Shown one piece after another: positions 18,901 through 26,126 of a stretch of DNA of 53,357 bases (position 1 is its first letter; each line of letters begins with the position of its first letter). The position numbers were made by a program, and so were the translations under genes. The notes below the pieces were generated by a model. That model was not told the DNA's origin. It saw nothing but the letters and a program-made list of their open reading frames with translations, and did no database searches. The stretch covers positions 1 through 53,357 of IMG/VR virus record IMGVR_UViG_3300028025_005064; one strand, given 5' to 3'. The DNA comes from a virus.

Positions 18901-21124
18901 CACCGCTAGCCATCTGTGAAATGAACGTTGCAAACTTACCACTTGTATTTACAACAGTATCGCCCATAACAGTAAGAGGCTTAGTTAAATTAAGCATCTT
19001 TGTATTTGCAGCGACCATTTCAACTGTCATTGTTTTTAGACCCGGCAGGAATCCAAATACAACTTTTGCAACGCTTCCAATTGCCAGTCTCATTTGACCG
19101 AATGCAAAAATTAATGGTCCAATCGCAGCAGTTGCAATACCAACCCCAACAACTAGTTTTGCTATAAATTCTTGAGTTGCAGGGGTAAGCCTTTTCCATG
19201 CATCATAAAGTTTTGATGCAACTTCTGCAATCTTTTCAATTCCTGGTCTAACTACTTTTATAATATCTGCAGCAAAACTCTTAAATGTATTTTTAACTCT
19301 TTGAATAGTTACATCTAATGAACCAAGTGCTGTTTCCAATTCTCGGTCAGCAACTTCTTGAGCATTTTTAACACCCGCAAGTTGAACATACATTGCCTTT
19401 CCTGCTTCAGTTGCAGTTTGTCCAATTAGGTCAATGCCTTCTTTTTGCGAAACATCTTTAATACCATCCGCAACGGCATCTCTTACTTTGATAGCCTCAT
19501 CAATTTGCGATTGCGTTACGCTCGCAGAAAAACCTTCAACTGCTTTGCCCGCTTGTGCGGTTGCAATTCTTGCGATAATTGCAATATCTTTGTATGATTT
19601 AATTAATGGTAATTGAGCATTCTTTGTTGCATTGGCACTAGTAATAGCATTATTGGCAAAACCTTGAAGTCTTGCATCAGCAGAATTAATTGATTTATTA
19701 GTATCTTTAAGAACAGAATCAAATTCAGCAAGTTGTTGAATTGGAAGCAACATTCTTGTTCCCTGTCTCTTACCAAAGACTTGTGAGAAGAATTGAAGGA
19801 TTCCCTCGTTGCCAGGACCCCCAGCTTCACTAAGTGCCTCATATGCTTCAATTAGAGCTTGAATTGCATCTAAGCCAGTTCCTCTTACTAATTTAAAGTG
19901 ATCTCCATACTTTTCTGTAAGACTTGCAAACATTTTTTCTGTCTTTACAGTTGGATTTATCAGGCTCTGCAAAGAGAACTTAATACCATTAGCAGAAGCA
20001 CCAACTTCAAGACCAGCAGCTTTCATAGGGGCAAGAAGACTTGCTGCTTCAGTCATTGACAAACCGAAAGTTGTTGCAGCAGATGCAACTTCAGGGAATG
20101 CTTTAGCAATGTCTTTCATGCTTAAGGCTGTTTGGTTTTCAATAATGTTAAAAAGATTTAATTGAGCGGTAGCCGCAGCAATTGCTCTTGTTTCAAACTG
20201 TTCTGCTGTTAGACCTTTAGACTCTCCGCTTTGCTCCATTGCTCGTCTTGCTTGGAAATACAAACTTTGGACAAGATCTTTTGCAGCGCCAATATCCATG
20301 CTACCAAGCTTTTCAGTCTTAGCAGTTAACTCAGTTATCTTTGAAATGCTATCTGCAGTCTGGATACCTAATTCAGCAAAGTCTGCAGCAAGACCAACGG
20401 TAAGGCTTTTTGCTATACCAAATTTATTACTTGTTGCTGAGAGTGATTTATCAAGTTGATTAAATCTATCAACCATTGTATTTAACTGTTCATTCTGAGC
20501 TTTTGTTCCTGTCCCCAGAACGCCCATCTTGCGAGCAGCAGCATCAAGATTTGGAGCAACACCTTCAAGAATTTTATTTAAACGAACAAACTCTTTATCA
20601 ACAGCAACAACCGCTTGCAGACCATAACGACCAAAAGCCATAATTGGTGTTGTAAGACCAATGATAAGACTTCTACCAACGAATTGTGCGTCTTTACCTA
20701 AACGCTTTTGTTCTTGTGAAACAGACTTTAAATCCTCAACCAAAGCACCGAGCTTAACGCTCTTGATTGCTTTTTGATAATTTTGCATATCTTTGATTCC
20801 GGCTCGTGAAAAAGCCGCAGAATGCCCGCTCGCAAGACTAAACTCTTTGCCAAGTCCAGCAATCTCTTTTTTAACTCTTCCCATTTCATTGGAAAGCACA
20901 ACCTGATTACGAGTTAACTGAGAAAGTGTTTTAGCATGGCTTTTAAGTGATGAGTCAGCAGAACCGACTGCTTGTGACAATGCTCGACTTCTTGCGTCAA
21001 GATTCTTCATTGGGTTAGATACGCTGTTAACCGCACGATTAAGCTGCGTCATTGCATTACTAAGTTTGTAGACTTCCTCTACACCCGTAGTAGCAATTCC
21101 TAATACAATATCTACATCACTCAT
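12905..21124 (-). CDS. Tape measure protein (2739 aa)
   Basis: Sets tail length and is ejected with DNA. The N-terminal about 450 residues are helical and match the phage tape-measure core (NQLDKSLSATSNKFGIA, GLSMTEAASLLAPMKAAG, VFGKRQGTRMLLPIQQL). Hydrophobic segments lie near residues 650-690 and 1190-1290, and a helical coiled coil rich in Lys/Glu near 1430-1560. A GGGT repeat is near 1731-1755. The motif LHGGEYV plus a following Asn-Ser-Ala-Val occurs twice (about 1880 and 2640). A non-tape-measure-like domain with HETAH at 2331-2335 lies between them. At about 1.5 angstrom per residue an all-helical protein would give a tail near 400 nm. Confidence 0.95.
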   Translation of the reverse strand: MSDVDIVLGIATTGVEEVYKLSNAMTQLNRAVNSVSNPMKNLDARSRALSQAVGSADSSLKSHAKTLSQLTRNQVVLSNEMGRVKKEIAGLGKEFSLASGHSAAFSRAGIKDMQNYQKAIKSVKLGALVEDLKSVSQEQKRLGKDAQFVGRSLIIGLTTPIMAFGRYGLQAVVAVDKEFVRLNKILEGVAPNLDAAARKMGVLGTGTKAQNEQLNTMVDRFNQLDKSLSATSNKFGIAKSLTVGLAADFAELGIQTADSISKITELTAKTEKLGSMDIGAAKDLVQSLYFQARRAMEQSGESKGLTAEQFETRAIAAATAQLNLFNIIENQTALSMKDIAKAFPEVASAATTFGLSMTEAASLLAPMKAAGLEVGASANGIKFSLQSLINPTVKTEKMFASLTEKYGDHFKLVRGTGLDAIQALIEAYEALSEAGGPGNEGILQFFSQVFGKRQGTRMLLPIQQLAEFDSVLKDTNKSINSADARLQGFANNAITSANATKNAQLPLIKSYKDIAIIARIATAQAGKAVEGFSASVTQSQIDEAIKVRDAVADGIKDVSQKEGIDLIGQTATEAGKAMYVQLAGVKNAQEVADRELETALGSLDVTIQRVKNTFKSFAADIIKVVRPGIEKIAEVASKLYDAWKRLTPATQEFIAKLVVGVGIATAAIGPLIFAFGQMRLAIGSVAKVVFGFLPGLKTMTVEMVAANTKMLNLTKPLTVMGDTVVNTSGKFATFISQMASGGGPIAKFAEKIGLVTGVLQKQTTANIALSKSVLELNSSREAAMTADLMSSGMFSRTGDGSSPATGFKGMFSAKTSGGMPDMPIMPVPRKLTAAELSLPDADRIAHEADVAKKAAAAYADKYSRTIERLLGGRPIPRAGLGPTVVGGRGAAGSGAGGRFISMPTSMPSISPGGMYRYPAGSTAADGTKVGGRILNWRKIQAQAALEAAAVSARVESLENARGLARLKKFNADRIALLRADLTDSNKIALEKFYAMVLNRDKQVLALLAEENAMRKHVATMRKLELEAKGITTKLGGVGTGTLIKERFFKGKKIDEDTVNTIMGGGFKGRLATTKLNVGVAADKVKDFVPKAYDSTKAVGSKFLGGKTTFRAVEGVASFVKNPVTGIKDMGSALAKVGPGLMTALKNPMALIARIGPMFASLGSTIMGIIPAIASMGSGFLMFTGVGAAIAAVIAIIIILVKNWKEFKQAIAPGIKAFQEAWGLIVDGVKGAIQPILDFFGELTGGASSSSVVVKVIATAFNILADVIKFIAKLIGWLFKSVIGGGVGQALKPLLAVIRGVISFVSGIINLFKGNFAKGFSQIADGIGKTVVGLMGPFGGLFSGILKMISKVIGAMGKLPFVGGVFKKAAQALDATAEYIDKARSMKSVKATVKVTPVVPVPNTKSMQEKIANDIGTGIEEGADKGGKALAKKLAGYSKSLKEELQNDIQDRIKTIMSDTVTALTEGLKTQKEASLKLYDDQITKIETVAKAEERLTKTKEYENKKREMEEKRALNQLNSQRNYQLAIYEGRIDDARQISLEGRKSEVDSQKEIADLEVSRNQELADQRKADLVDSIKNAKEIATKYFDDMIKNFTDAAKKITEFPPTTADKFNEQLEKLKTAANEYGTSAGGSFAGTFTGALGALGVDAQGPLTTSLASIADTIAKNNPFGETGVWQTTIDASIEGMKQKYIGLTDTLNTAVGESSTKFAELFKIYRDYKDLVAKNEGESSGGGTGGGTGGGTGGGTGGGTGGGTGTETGLVQVGKGGIVTPRGMAQVMMGNYRGANGQFIVNNLATAFTMLKNNKTNENALVVFADFVKKYPTLSNIANKTSLAIIRNLYTQGSRSEGYNGYKLREMGGPIPYGDGGATTGPVQQGIPAILHGGEYVVRNSAVKKYGWGMLQNINQGTYQPKPFENGGMIDSYGKGGKVKPKVASAADFRKADYLSAFEMQRIGLMAKEKAEEEKKSIFGKIKSAVAKPFVAAKNFARDQFYSNMYGSQTGSGMTGSATLINRSTNPNIERVVPGISGLNAPFTRAGAGYAKAMVEMGAPISGAYFSLEGAMDKNRSTKSRILSGASSALSLIGPTTIFASNYGYMGSGLKALPKAGPVVSKPLAGKADDILDMVFNPSTNSFQLPTGLKPSVSPAIKNIGTPNPSAALEIFRPPIAPKKVIYSQITKKDSYSDFLHTKMAEIYNVAGEKVAFGVDKEFKAKYPLVKAVPRNPYAITGMSPESPKAVQLANDYFHAIFANIQEKGAATQVDALLYAMTKGDMKAGLEFNRLAGLGKRLKPKQSTPSEYMSYVTEKFPSIMKDLKSTGIGQFNPKDLYLVHETAHKPQLDKFGNLILGPTSNFQTFFPDIRDVNKNVKMHMDNFAARDLDPIPYALEEKTVKEQFLQMARDRGDQVIGDKIIGKGMDYYRDTIHFAINHLVAGHGQRESLNEGYVIVANLMETLKANPGSLSNLYAVDAWLTPKSGKGLTIPTGSFDILPAGDRAGDEVAMLIDRKVYPRADYESRPEGTPSAVIPGGVHGTDSAEWATYLRRLSKALNVTSGAHFQSASQNVSGIKNYSLFDTLPAHWEDLSPNEIARLFYKRNIFTGILSKVKDLNPSIMGNGGLMPGFANGGAVPGFGSAGFPAMLHGGEYVINSNAVKNIGLTALQAMNDMRFNTPKTPSYSGPVQPQTTSSSTVHIYVDNFIGEKQWFESMMKDYNINVGPQNQKNAGLQSRTISTYSGLNRGL
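15861..15932 (-). repeat. 12-bp tandem repeat, six copies, inside tape measure gene
   Basis: The plus-strand unit gtgcctccacca is repeated six times without change, encoding six GGGT units in the tape measure protein. Exact identity of all copies points to recent expansion by slippage. It forms a flexible linker between the helical part and the C-terminal domains. Confidence 0.97.
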
Positions 21125-21172
21125 TAATTAGCACCTCTTAAATTATCCCATTTTAATCTGCAAAACGCAATG

Positions 21173-21819
21173 TTATTCTTCAATAGTTTCAAATCCGAGA
21201 GATATTGGAAGCGAACCATAGTTAGAACTGTTAATGTATGGAGCTTCTTCTTCCGGCATAGGGTCGTACCAATCATCACTAAAGTCAACTTCACCACCGA
21301 AAGCAACTGCTGACGCTTTAATTGACTTTGTATATTCATTTCCACATGCCCGATATAACAGGAATAACTCATGCAAAAGCAATGAGTCTTCCAGTTCTTC
21401 TAGGCTTTTCCAAGCACCGATTTGTACGAATATTTCTGATTCGTATTTGAGTAGGGGGAGGTCATCCCAAGCGATTGGTTCGCCTGTGCCTCCAGACTCC
21501 CCCTCTACTGGTTTGGGTCGCCACCCATAGCAACTGACATGAGCTCTTGGAACGAGCGCAAGTCAAGTGCGTCTTCCAATGCTTCATCATCAGCAGCAAG
21601 TTCTGGGTCTACCTTCTTAAGAGCAATCTTTGCCGCAGCAACCATCTTATCAATATCCTCATCTGAGAGTGAACCTTCATCAGTTGACTTCATATCGTTT
21701 GCAACCTTCATAAATTCTCTAAGTGAGCGAATTGTAAGAGGCTTAATAGATCTTGTCTTTCCGTCTGCGAATACAATATCCGTACCCTTGTGCATATCAA
21801 CATTTTTGCCGTTAGCCAT
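21173..21819 (-). CDS. Tail assembly chaperone, -1 frameshift product (GT-type)
   Basis: About 215 aa, made by starting at 21819 and slipping -1 at 21511-21517, so base 21511 is read twice, then continuing to the stop at 21173. The shared N-terminus equals the short chaperone; the unique C-terminal part begins PVEGESGGTGEPIAWDDLP and is acidic. The 0-frame stops at 21505, yet the -1 frame is open across the gap up to the tape measure gene. Siphophages such as lambda make G and GT this way to load the tape measure. Order (tube, chaperones, tape measure) is canonical. The efficiency of slipping is not visible. Confidence 0.88.
21505..21819 (-). CDS. Tail assembly chaperone, short form (G-type)
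   Basis: A 104-aa acidic helical protein. The ATG at 21819 (MANGKNVDMHKG) is preferred to upstream starts because AGGAAA lies at proper distance before it and upstream residues look like untranslated sequence. It binds the N-terminal part of the tape measure in the lambda paradigm. It ends at 21505 just past a CCCAAAC slippery site that gives the longer form. The C-terminal half is typical for these proteins (EALEDALDLRSFQELMSVA). Confidence 0.88.
   Translation of the reverse strand: MANGKNVDMHKGTDIVFADGKTRSIKPLTIRSLREFMKVANDMKSTDEGSLSDEDIDKMVAAAKIALKKVDPELAADDEALEDALDLRSFQELMSVAMGGDPNQ
21511..21517 (-). promoter_or_regulatory. -1 ribosomal frameshift slippery heptamer CCCAAAC
   Basis: On the coding strand the 0-frame reads GAC CCA AAC CAG TAG, giving C CCA AAC, a perfect X XXY YYZ heptamer, two codons before the stop. 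A -1 slip re-pairs as CCC AAA and enters the open frame of the second chaperone. A GGGGGAG tract a few bases downstream could act as a Shine-Dalgarno-like stimulator in some systems, but it lies 3' here and its role is unknown. Confidence 0.88.
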
Positions 21820-21853
21820 TTTGTAATTTCCTACCTTTGTGTATATACAGAGA

Positions 21854-21890
21854 AATCCCCTGTGCAGTATATGATACCACACAGGGGATT
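21854..21890 (-). terminator. Strong hairpin between tail tube and chaperone genes
   Basis: An 11-bp perfect stem (AATCCCCTGTG with CACAGGGGATT), with a nested GTAT/ATAC hairpin in the loop. It lies 43 bases past the tail tube stop and before the chaperone ribosome site. The trailing U-tract is poor in the leftward direction, so it is more likely an attenuator or 3'-end protector for tube mRNA than a full terminator. Confidence 0.7.
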
Positions 21891-21933
21891 GCCCAAGTAC
21901 TAATTTTAAATGTTATTTGTTAAGCGTTATTTA

Positions 21934-22533
21934 TTAAGCTGGCTTCTGGTCAATAATCTTGCCGTACTCGTATCCAGTATCATCAGATGCTGGGAGAACA
22001 CGGAATGAAACTGCGAAGACTGTTGCCTCTGCTCGCTTCATGCTGATTGTTGAAGATTCCATCGAAATAGCTCTCTTTGTTCTAAACTTACGTGTGTAAG
22101 TCGTTGAAGCGGTTGAGTTTGGCGCATTTCCTTCAATCTGAACTGCTTTTTCGAATGGGTAAACATTCTGACCACCAAACTTGAATGTTGTGGTGTTTGT
22201 ACCGTCAAGGTTGTTAACAATATCAGAAGCTGTTGAGTCAGAGTTTGCAACTGTTGAGTTGTAACTCCATGCTACAGCAAGGTTCTCCAATGTGCCTTCA
22301 GCCATAGTCGTCTTGACCATAACCTTAACCTTCGACTGGATGACTTTTGCAGCGTCACCGAACTGGTCAACCTCAATGTCAACCATATCTGGTTGCCATG
22401 AAATTTCTACTCCACCTTGCGTGTATCCCACATGGCGGAGGGCATCGAAATCGGATCCAGTCATTGTCAAGTTGGATGTTCCAACTCTTACGACTGCTTC
22501 ACCTACGACTATATTTGCGGCTGTTGTTGCCAT
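21934..22533 (-). CDS. Major tail tube protein
   Basis: A 199-aa beta-rich protein starting MATTAANIVVGEAVVRVG. The segments GVEISWQPDMVDIEVDQFGD and FRVLPASDDTGYEYGKI fit the phage tail-tube family, in which the tube ring forms by a beta-sandwich. It lies immediately before the frameshifted chaperones and the tape measure, as usual. A strong hairpin after its stop is in keeping with high expression. Length is in the usual range for tube proteins (about 150-250 aa). Confidence 0.85.
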   Translation of the reverse strand: MATTAANIVVGEAVVRVGTSNLTMTGSDFDALRHVGYTQGGVEISWQPDMVDIEVDQFGDAAKVIQSKVKVMVKTTMAEGTLENLAVAWSYNSTVANSDSTASDIVNNLDGTNTTTFKFGGQNVYPFEKAVQIEGNAPNSTASTTYTRKFRTKRAISMESSTISMKRAEATVFAVSFRVLPASDDTGYEYGKIIDQKPA

Positions 22534-22549
22534 TTTAGATTCCTCCTAG

Positions 22550-22744
22550 TTATTCGAGAAAAAAGATTTTCTTTCCTCTTTTGTCACGCCATTTAGCGAT
22601 CTTTTGTACATGCAACGGGTTAACTTCCTCTTTTTTATTACCAATTCCCAAGCCTTTTTGCCATTCAAACTCGTAAGATTTAGCGCCCATTTTAACGGTA
22701 TACCCTTCGGCCTTACCAATGTATGTAATAGTAGTATACTTCAT
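22550..22744 (-). CDS. Small conserved phage protein before tail tube gene
   Basis: A 64-aa basic protein (MKYTTITYIGKAEGYTV). A short N-terminal beta strand with a following FEWQKG loop resembles small head-tail-region proteins of siphophages that are annotated as hypothetical. It lies between the tail terminator and tube genes, 16 bases upstream of the latter, on the same strand, with a plausible ribosome site. Function is unknown. Confidence 0.7.
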   Translation of the reverse strand: MKYTTITYIGKAEGYTVKMGAKSYEFEWQKGLGIGNKKEEVNPLHVQKIAKWRDKRGKKIFFLE

Positions 22745-22766
22745 ATCTTATTAGCATACCACAAAT

Positions 22767-23183
22767 TTAAAGACTTGTTGAGAATATGCGAAAATCTAAG
22801 TCCATCTGGTACCAGCCTTCTTTTTCAAGAGGTTCAATCAAACTAGAACCCAAAAACACAGAGGATTTGAAGCGATGATTGGCACTTGTAATACCACCAG
22901 ACTGCTGAACACTGTCCCCATGACCTAATAAATAAATTATTCTTTCTGCTAATTTAAAGAGTCTATCAACATCGCTATCATACAAAGAATACCTGACCAA
23001 ATCGTTCCTATTCCAAAACGCCTCTACTGACGGGATTGAAGGACTAAAGAAGTAAACAACAAAAGGAGGGGACTCAGTTCCATATCCGATAACTGGGAAG
23101 AAGTTCATGGTCTTCCCGGCAATACTTTGAAGAGTTGCATCATTCTTTAAAAATGTATTTACATCATAAACGCTTATTGTCAT
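22767..23183 (-). CDS. Tail terminator/tail completion protein candidate
   Basis: A 138-aa protein in the position of the tail terminator (lambda gpU-like), between the head-tail completion genes and the tube gene. The pattern of an N-terminal helix, PPFVVYFFSPS strand and the D-rich helix VDRLFKLAERIIYLLG, then a final strand with YQMDLDFRIFS, matches tail-terminator folds. Start ATG at 23183 overlaps the end of the previous gene by four bases. Assignment rests on position and secondary structure pattern. Confidence 0.72.
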   Translation of the reverse strand: MTISVYDVNTFLKNDATLQSIAGKTMNFFPVIGYGTESPPFVVYFFSPSIPSVEAFWNRNDLVRYSLYDSDVDRLFKLAERIIYLLGHGDSVQQSGGITSANHRFKSSVFLGSSLIEPLEKEGWYQMDLDFRIFSTSL

Positions 23184-23716
23184 TTCGCTCTACTCCTAAC
23201 TCTTGGCAAATCAATTATGCCAGTTGCCCCGCCTCTTGGACCAAAGCCAAAACGACCCAATGCATATTCCAAGTTCTTAATAATCTGCTCTTTGGCATCT
23301 CTCTTGAGTTCATCTTCATGCCCCAGCATTCTCGGAATTTTTGCATCCCATAATGCGGATGGATAAGGGGGGACAGATTCTTTTCTTAATTTCATACGAT
23401 AATCGCCTTTTGCTTTTACAGAATAAGATTTACGACCTTTAAGAAATACTGAGGCTGCAATGTATGCATCACCACCAGCAGATGTCTTTGCAGTCTTTGT
23501 TGGCGTTATTGTCAATTTATAACCTAATTTACCAGATGCGGCAATAGTGTATTCCAGATATTGTGATGCGGGATATTTTTTATAAAGTTTTTGACCAAGA
23601 TTATTTGCTGTACGAAACAAAGCTGATTGCTGGGCGGAAGCAACTCTGTTTGGGAAAGTATCAATTTTATTTATAACGGCTTCCATCTGCTTAGTCGCAT
23701 TAGAATTAATAGTCAT
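23180..23716 (-). CDS. HK97 gp10-like/minor tail completion protein
   Basis: A 178-aa basic protein starting MTINSNATKQMEAV at 23716; an alternative ATG at 23725 (MLKMTINSN) overlaps the preceding stop. Helical N-terminus with AQQSALFRTANNLGQKLYKKYP, then beta strands, resembles the HK97 gp10-type completion family that helps join tail to head. A Gly/Arg-rich C-terminus (GFGPRGGATG) is typical. It sits between a stopper-type and a terminator-type gene, and overlaps the latter by four bases. Confidence 0.7.
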   Translation of the reverse strand: MTINSNATKQMEAVINKIDTFPNRVASAQQSALFRTANNLGQKLYKKYPASQYLEYTIAASGKLGYKLTITPTKTAKTSAGGDAYIAASVFLKGRKSYSVKAKGDYRMKLRKESVPPYPSALWDAKIPRMLGHEDELKRDAKEQIIKNLEYALGRFGFGPRGGATGIIDLPRVRSRAK

Positions 23717-23717
23717 T

Positions 23718-24092
23718 TTAAGCATTTTCAACAACCCTTCTTGCACCAACGATTAAATGATGAAGTCTTCCACCAAAGCCCATTTGCTTACGGATGCTTA
23801 TTATTTCCAATGGACCAGTTTCAATTACATTTCCATAACGATCTTTTACATTTAAAATTCTATTATTGTAAGAGATAAAACCAGAGTCTTGATAAGAAAT
23901 GTAAAACTTATATTCTTCAATGTTTTCAATATATGGCTCAATTCTTCTTTCGCTGACTCCTGACTGGTAAGAGGCAGGGATAGTCGCTGTTTTTGTAAAT
24001 GTTATTGTTTTTTGACCGGCAGCATTTGTATCAGTTATTTTTTGATAAACATCAACCGTGTGTACAAACCTTAGATATGTTTTTGCTGCCAT
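23718..24092 (-). CDS. Head-closure/stopper-type protein
   Basis: A 124-aa beta-rich protein. HTVDVYQKITDTNAAGQKT at the N-terminus, SERRIEPYIENIEEYKFY in the middle and YNNRILNVKDRYGNV near the end fit the phage head-tail joining family (SPP1 gp16-like). It lies directly after the connector gene (one-base overlap) and before the gp10-like gene, the canonical order. Expected to close the connector pore after packaging and bind the tail. Confidence 0.75.
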   Translation of the reverse strand: MAAKTYLRFVHTVDVYQKITDTNAAGQKTITFTKTATIPASYQSGVSERRIEPYIENIEEYKFYISYQDSGFISYNNRILNVKDRYGNVIETGPLEIISIRKQMGFGGRLHHLIVGARRVVENA

Positions 24093-25003
24093 TAGACCAC
24101 ATAATCCATCACAAACAGTGTGTAATCCATAAGCAAGATATCTGCTTCAATGTTTCCTGTTGATTCATAGAAGTTCTGATTCATATACAACGAGATTGCA
24201 TCCATGTCAGCTCTATAAATTCCGTGATTACGATATTCAGAGTCATTATTCATAATATCGGCAACAAGAAGTTGAGCAGCCTGCTTGACATTATCGGGAA
24301 CATATCTCCAGCCATAATCTCCAGTTACTTTATAAATAGAGTCATTATTAAATTTTCCAATAAGAAATGTGTTCTCTAAACTATTAGACTTTTTAAATCT
24401 AATGTTCCAGCTTGTATCAAAGCCAAAACCTTGCTTTACTTTTTCAATATTTGATGTATTCTCTCCGTAGAGAATAAACTCATCATCAGTTCCGGGGTCT
24501 TGTACAACATCAGTCATTGTTGAGATAGGTAATGGTAATCTAAGGCTCGAAAAACCGTTGCCATTTATAGAGATTGAAAGATCCTGATAGAAGTCAAAGG
24601 ACTGTCCACAGAATGTATTAATTATGTTCCTGACCCTCTTGTTCAGAGCTTCAAAATTGTTGGCAAATGTATCCTCAAGTTCTGGATAAAGGTCAAAAAA
24701 CTCTGAGGCCGTCAAGTAGGGGGTATAGACATTTATATAGTCAGATTGGGTATAGGAAACACCAGATACCGTATAGGTAAAATCAACCCTGTGCTTGCCT
24801 GCTGAATTTAAAATATAGATTCCCGAGCTTCTCTGCCCAAAGGTAATTGTATAGACCCCTGTGCCCGTTCTAGTGGCGCTGGATGGACCTGAGACTAAAT
24901 CCCCAAACTCATGATACAGCGATACCGATACCAGATTGGATGTTGGGTCACTTGGCAGGGTTAGTGTAAGGGTTTTAGATGTATTGATTTTTACTTCATC
25001 CAT
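24092..25003 (-). CDS. Head-tail connector (adaptor) with N-terminal Ig-like domain
   Basis: A 303-aa protein. Residues about 1-95 are a beta domain of BppU/Ig type (SKTLTLTLPSDPTSNLVSVSL, KHRVDFTYTVSG). From about residue 95 the helical adaptor begins: TASEFFDLYPELEDTF, KRVRNIINTFCGQSF, then RYVPDNVKQAAQLLVADIM, the usual connector pattern. It is the first of the head-completion genes, separated from the capsid gene by the 14-kb accessory block. The extra N-terminal domain may sit outside the connector ring. Confidence 0.78.
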   Translation of the reverse strand: MDEVKINTSKTLTLTLPSDPTSNLVSVSLYHEFGDLVSGPSSATRTGTGVYTITFGQRSSGIYILNSAGKHRVDFTYTVSGVSYTQSDYINVYTPYLTASEFFDLYPELEDTFANNFEALNKRVRNIINTFCGQSFDFYQDLSISINGNGFSSLRLPLPISTMTDVVQDPGTDDEFILYGENTSNIEKVKQGFGFDTSWNIRFKKSNSLENTFLIGKFNNDSIYKVTGDYGWRYVPDNVKQAAQLLVADIMNNDSEYRNHGIYRADMDAISLYMNQNFYESTGNIEADILLMDYTLFVMDYVV

Positions 25004-25044
25004 TATGCTTTAATTATACAGCATATAGGTTTAGTTGGTAAATC

Positions 25045-25335
25045 TCAAAACTGCCAAAAATGTTTAAGGATAGAAAGACTGGCTAGAATTACCCAAGCAA
25101 CATTAAAAAGGATGATTGTTGGGAGGGTCTTGCGGGTTGATGTCCAGATGAGGGCAACGCTTGAAATAATGGCAAAGATATACAACCACCAGAACTGCTT
25201 GCCAAGAAGAAGACCCGGAAAGATAATTGCAATCTTTGTCGTAAAACCCCATGCTTCTACTGAGTTAACTTTTGTCCAGTAAGAACGACTACTCATCGTT
25301 TTTATGGCTTCAATTATTTTTTTAAAAAATTCCAT
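25045..25335 (-). CDS. Small integral membrane protein
   Basis: A 96-aa protein with a basic amphipathic N-terminus and three hydrophobic segments at about 30-45 (IAIIFPGLLLG), 49-63 (WWLYIFAIISSVALIW) and 73-92 (TIILFNVAWVILASLSIL). No family recognised. Its first codons overlap the end of the 270-aa gene by 22 bases, with GGAA about ten bases upstream of the ATG. It is the last gene of the accessory block. A lysis or uptake role is possible, but the gene lies far from the endolysin cluster. Confidence 0.7.
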   Translation of the reverse strand: MEFFKKIIEAIKTMSSRSYWTKVNSVEAWGFTTKIAIIFPGLLLGKQFWWLYIFAIISSVALIWTSTRKTLPTIILFNVAWVILASLSILKHFWQF

Positions 25336-26126
25336 CTCTTAGATTCCTTTTCTAGCATTTCTGCATCATTATCTCTTTGTTTTTTTCTATAATATATTCT
25401 AGTGTTTGTTGCAGGTATTGAGCTATCTCCTAATCCAGAATTTTGTACAAATTTGTACATAGACTCATTACCCCAAACTATTCTCTTAGTATTATCATTC
25501 CTTCTCACGGGAATTAAATGTTGCAGAGGTGTTCCTGCTGGAATTGTGAATTCCTTGTCTGTCTTGATGTTAAGCACAATATGTATTTGGTTATAGAAAT
25601 CTGTATGAATCAGCCCTGGGACAATTTCATAATTGGGGTTTGGCTCATGCAATAAAGGTAAAGCCATTAGCGAAACTCCTTTGGGCGTTCTGTACCTCCA
25701 AGGAGAAACTAGCTTGATATATTGGCTTTCAGGAAGTTTTTTCAAATTCTCCATTGGGCATCCCGATGCTGATGCAGCGCTAAATCCATTGATTGAAAAA
25801 TTTCCTTCTGGGAACTGATTCATCGGGTCAATTCTTGCTTCAAAATTTTTTCCAGTTATGTCAGGTCTAACAGTCACATTTGACCATGAAGGAATGATAA
25901 TTCCAAAACTAACTAAATCATATGTCCCCTCGCACGAGCGAAGAGTCCCTTTATCCTTGGGGAGATTTTTCCACCACGAAGGTAGCTTCCCATTTGCAAC
26001 ATATGGAGGTATTTCAATCAACCTATTGTCTTGGGGGACAATAACTATTTCACCCCTTTTGGGGGTAGGCATATCCTGCCTATACTTTGCAATTCTATAT
26101 TTGAATTTGTCTGAGCGATTCAGCAT
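25314..26126 (-). CDS. Conserved phage protein next to halogenase, unknown function
   Basis: A 270-aa protein when started at the ATG at 26126, which has AAAGG seven bases upstream; an upstream in-frame ATG at 26201 would lengthen the overlap with the halogenase gene to 107 bases. Features seen: PSWWKNLP near the N-terminus, an isolated Cys before a hydrophobic strand (LRSCEGTYDLVSFGIIIPSW), a SPWRYRTPKGVSLMALPL strand, PGLIHTDFYNQIHIVLN, and GTPLQHLIPVRR near the end. I recall this motif set in hypothetical proteins of marine phages that carry a halogenase and a prolyl hydroxylase, but cannot confirm it here. The fold looks like a double-stranded beta-helix. Possible partner of the halogenase. 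Confidence 0.75.
   Translation of the reverse strand: MLNRSDKFKYRIAKYRQDMPTPKRGEIVIVPQDNRLIEIPPYVANGKLPSWWKNLPKDKGTLRSCEGTYDLVSFGIIIPSWSNVTVRPDITGKNFEARIDPMNQFPEGNFSINGFSAASASGCPMENLKKLPESQYIKLVSPWRYRTPKGVSLMALPLLHEPNPNYEIVPGLIHTDFYNQIHIVLNIKTDKEFTIPAGTPLQHLIPVRRNDNTKRIVWGNESMYKFVQNSGLGDSSIPATNTRIYYRKKQRDNDAEMLEKESKRWNFLKK

Noticed and set aside
21124-21372. 82-aa frame ending at the tape measure start
   Set aside because: Alternate-frame overlap of the frameshifted chaperone; residues lack chaperone-like features and the -1 frame explains the region.
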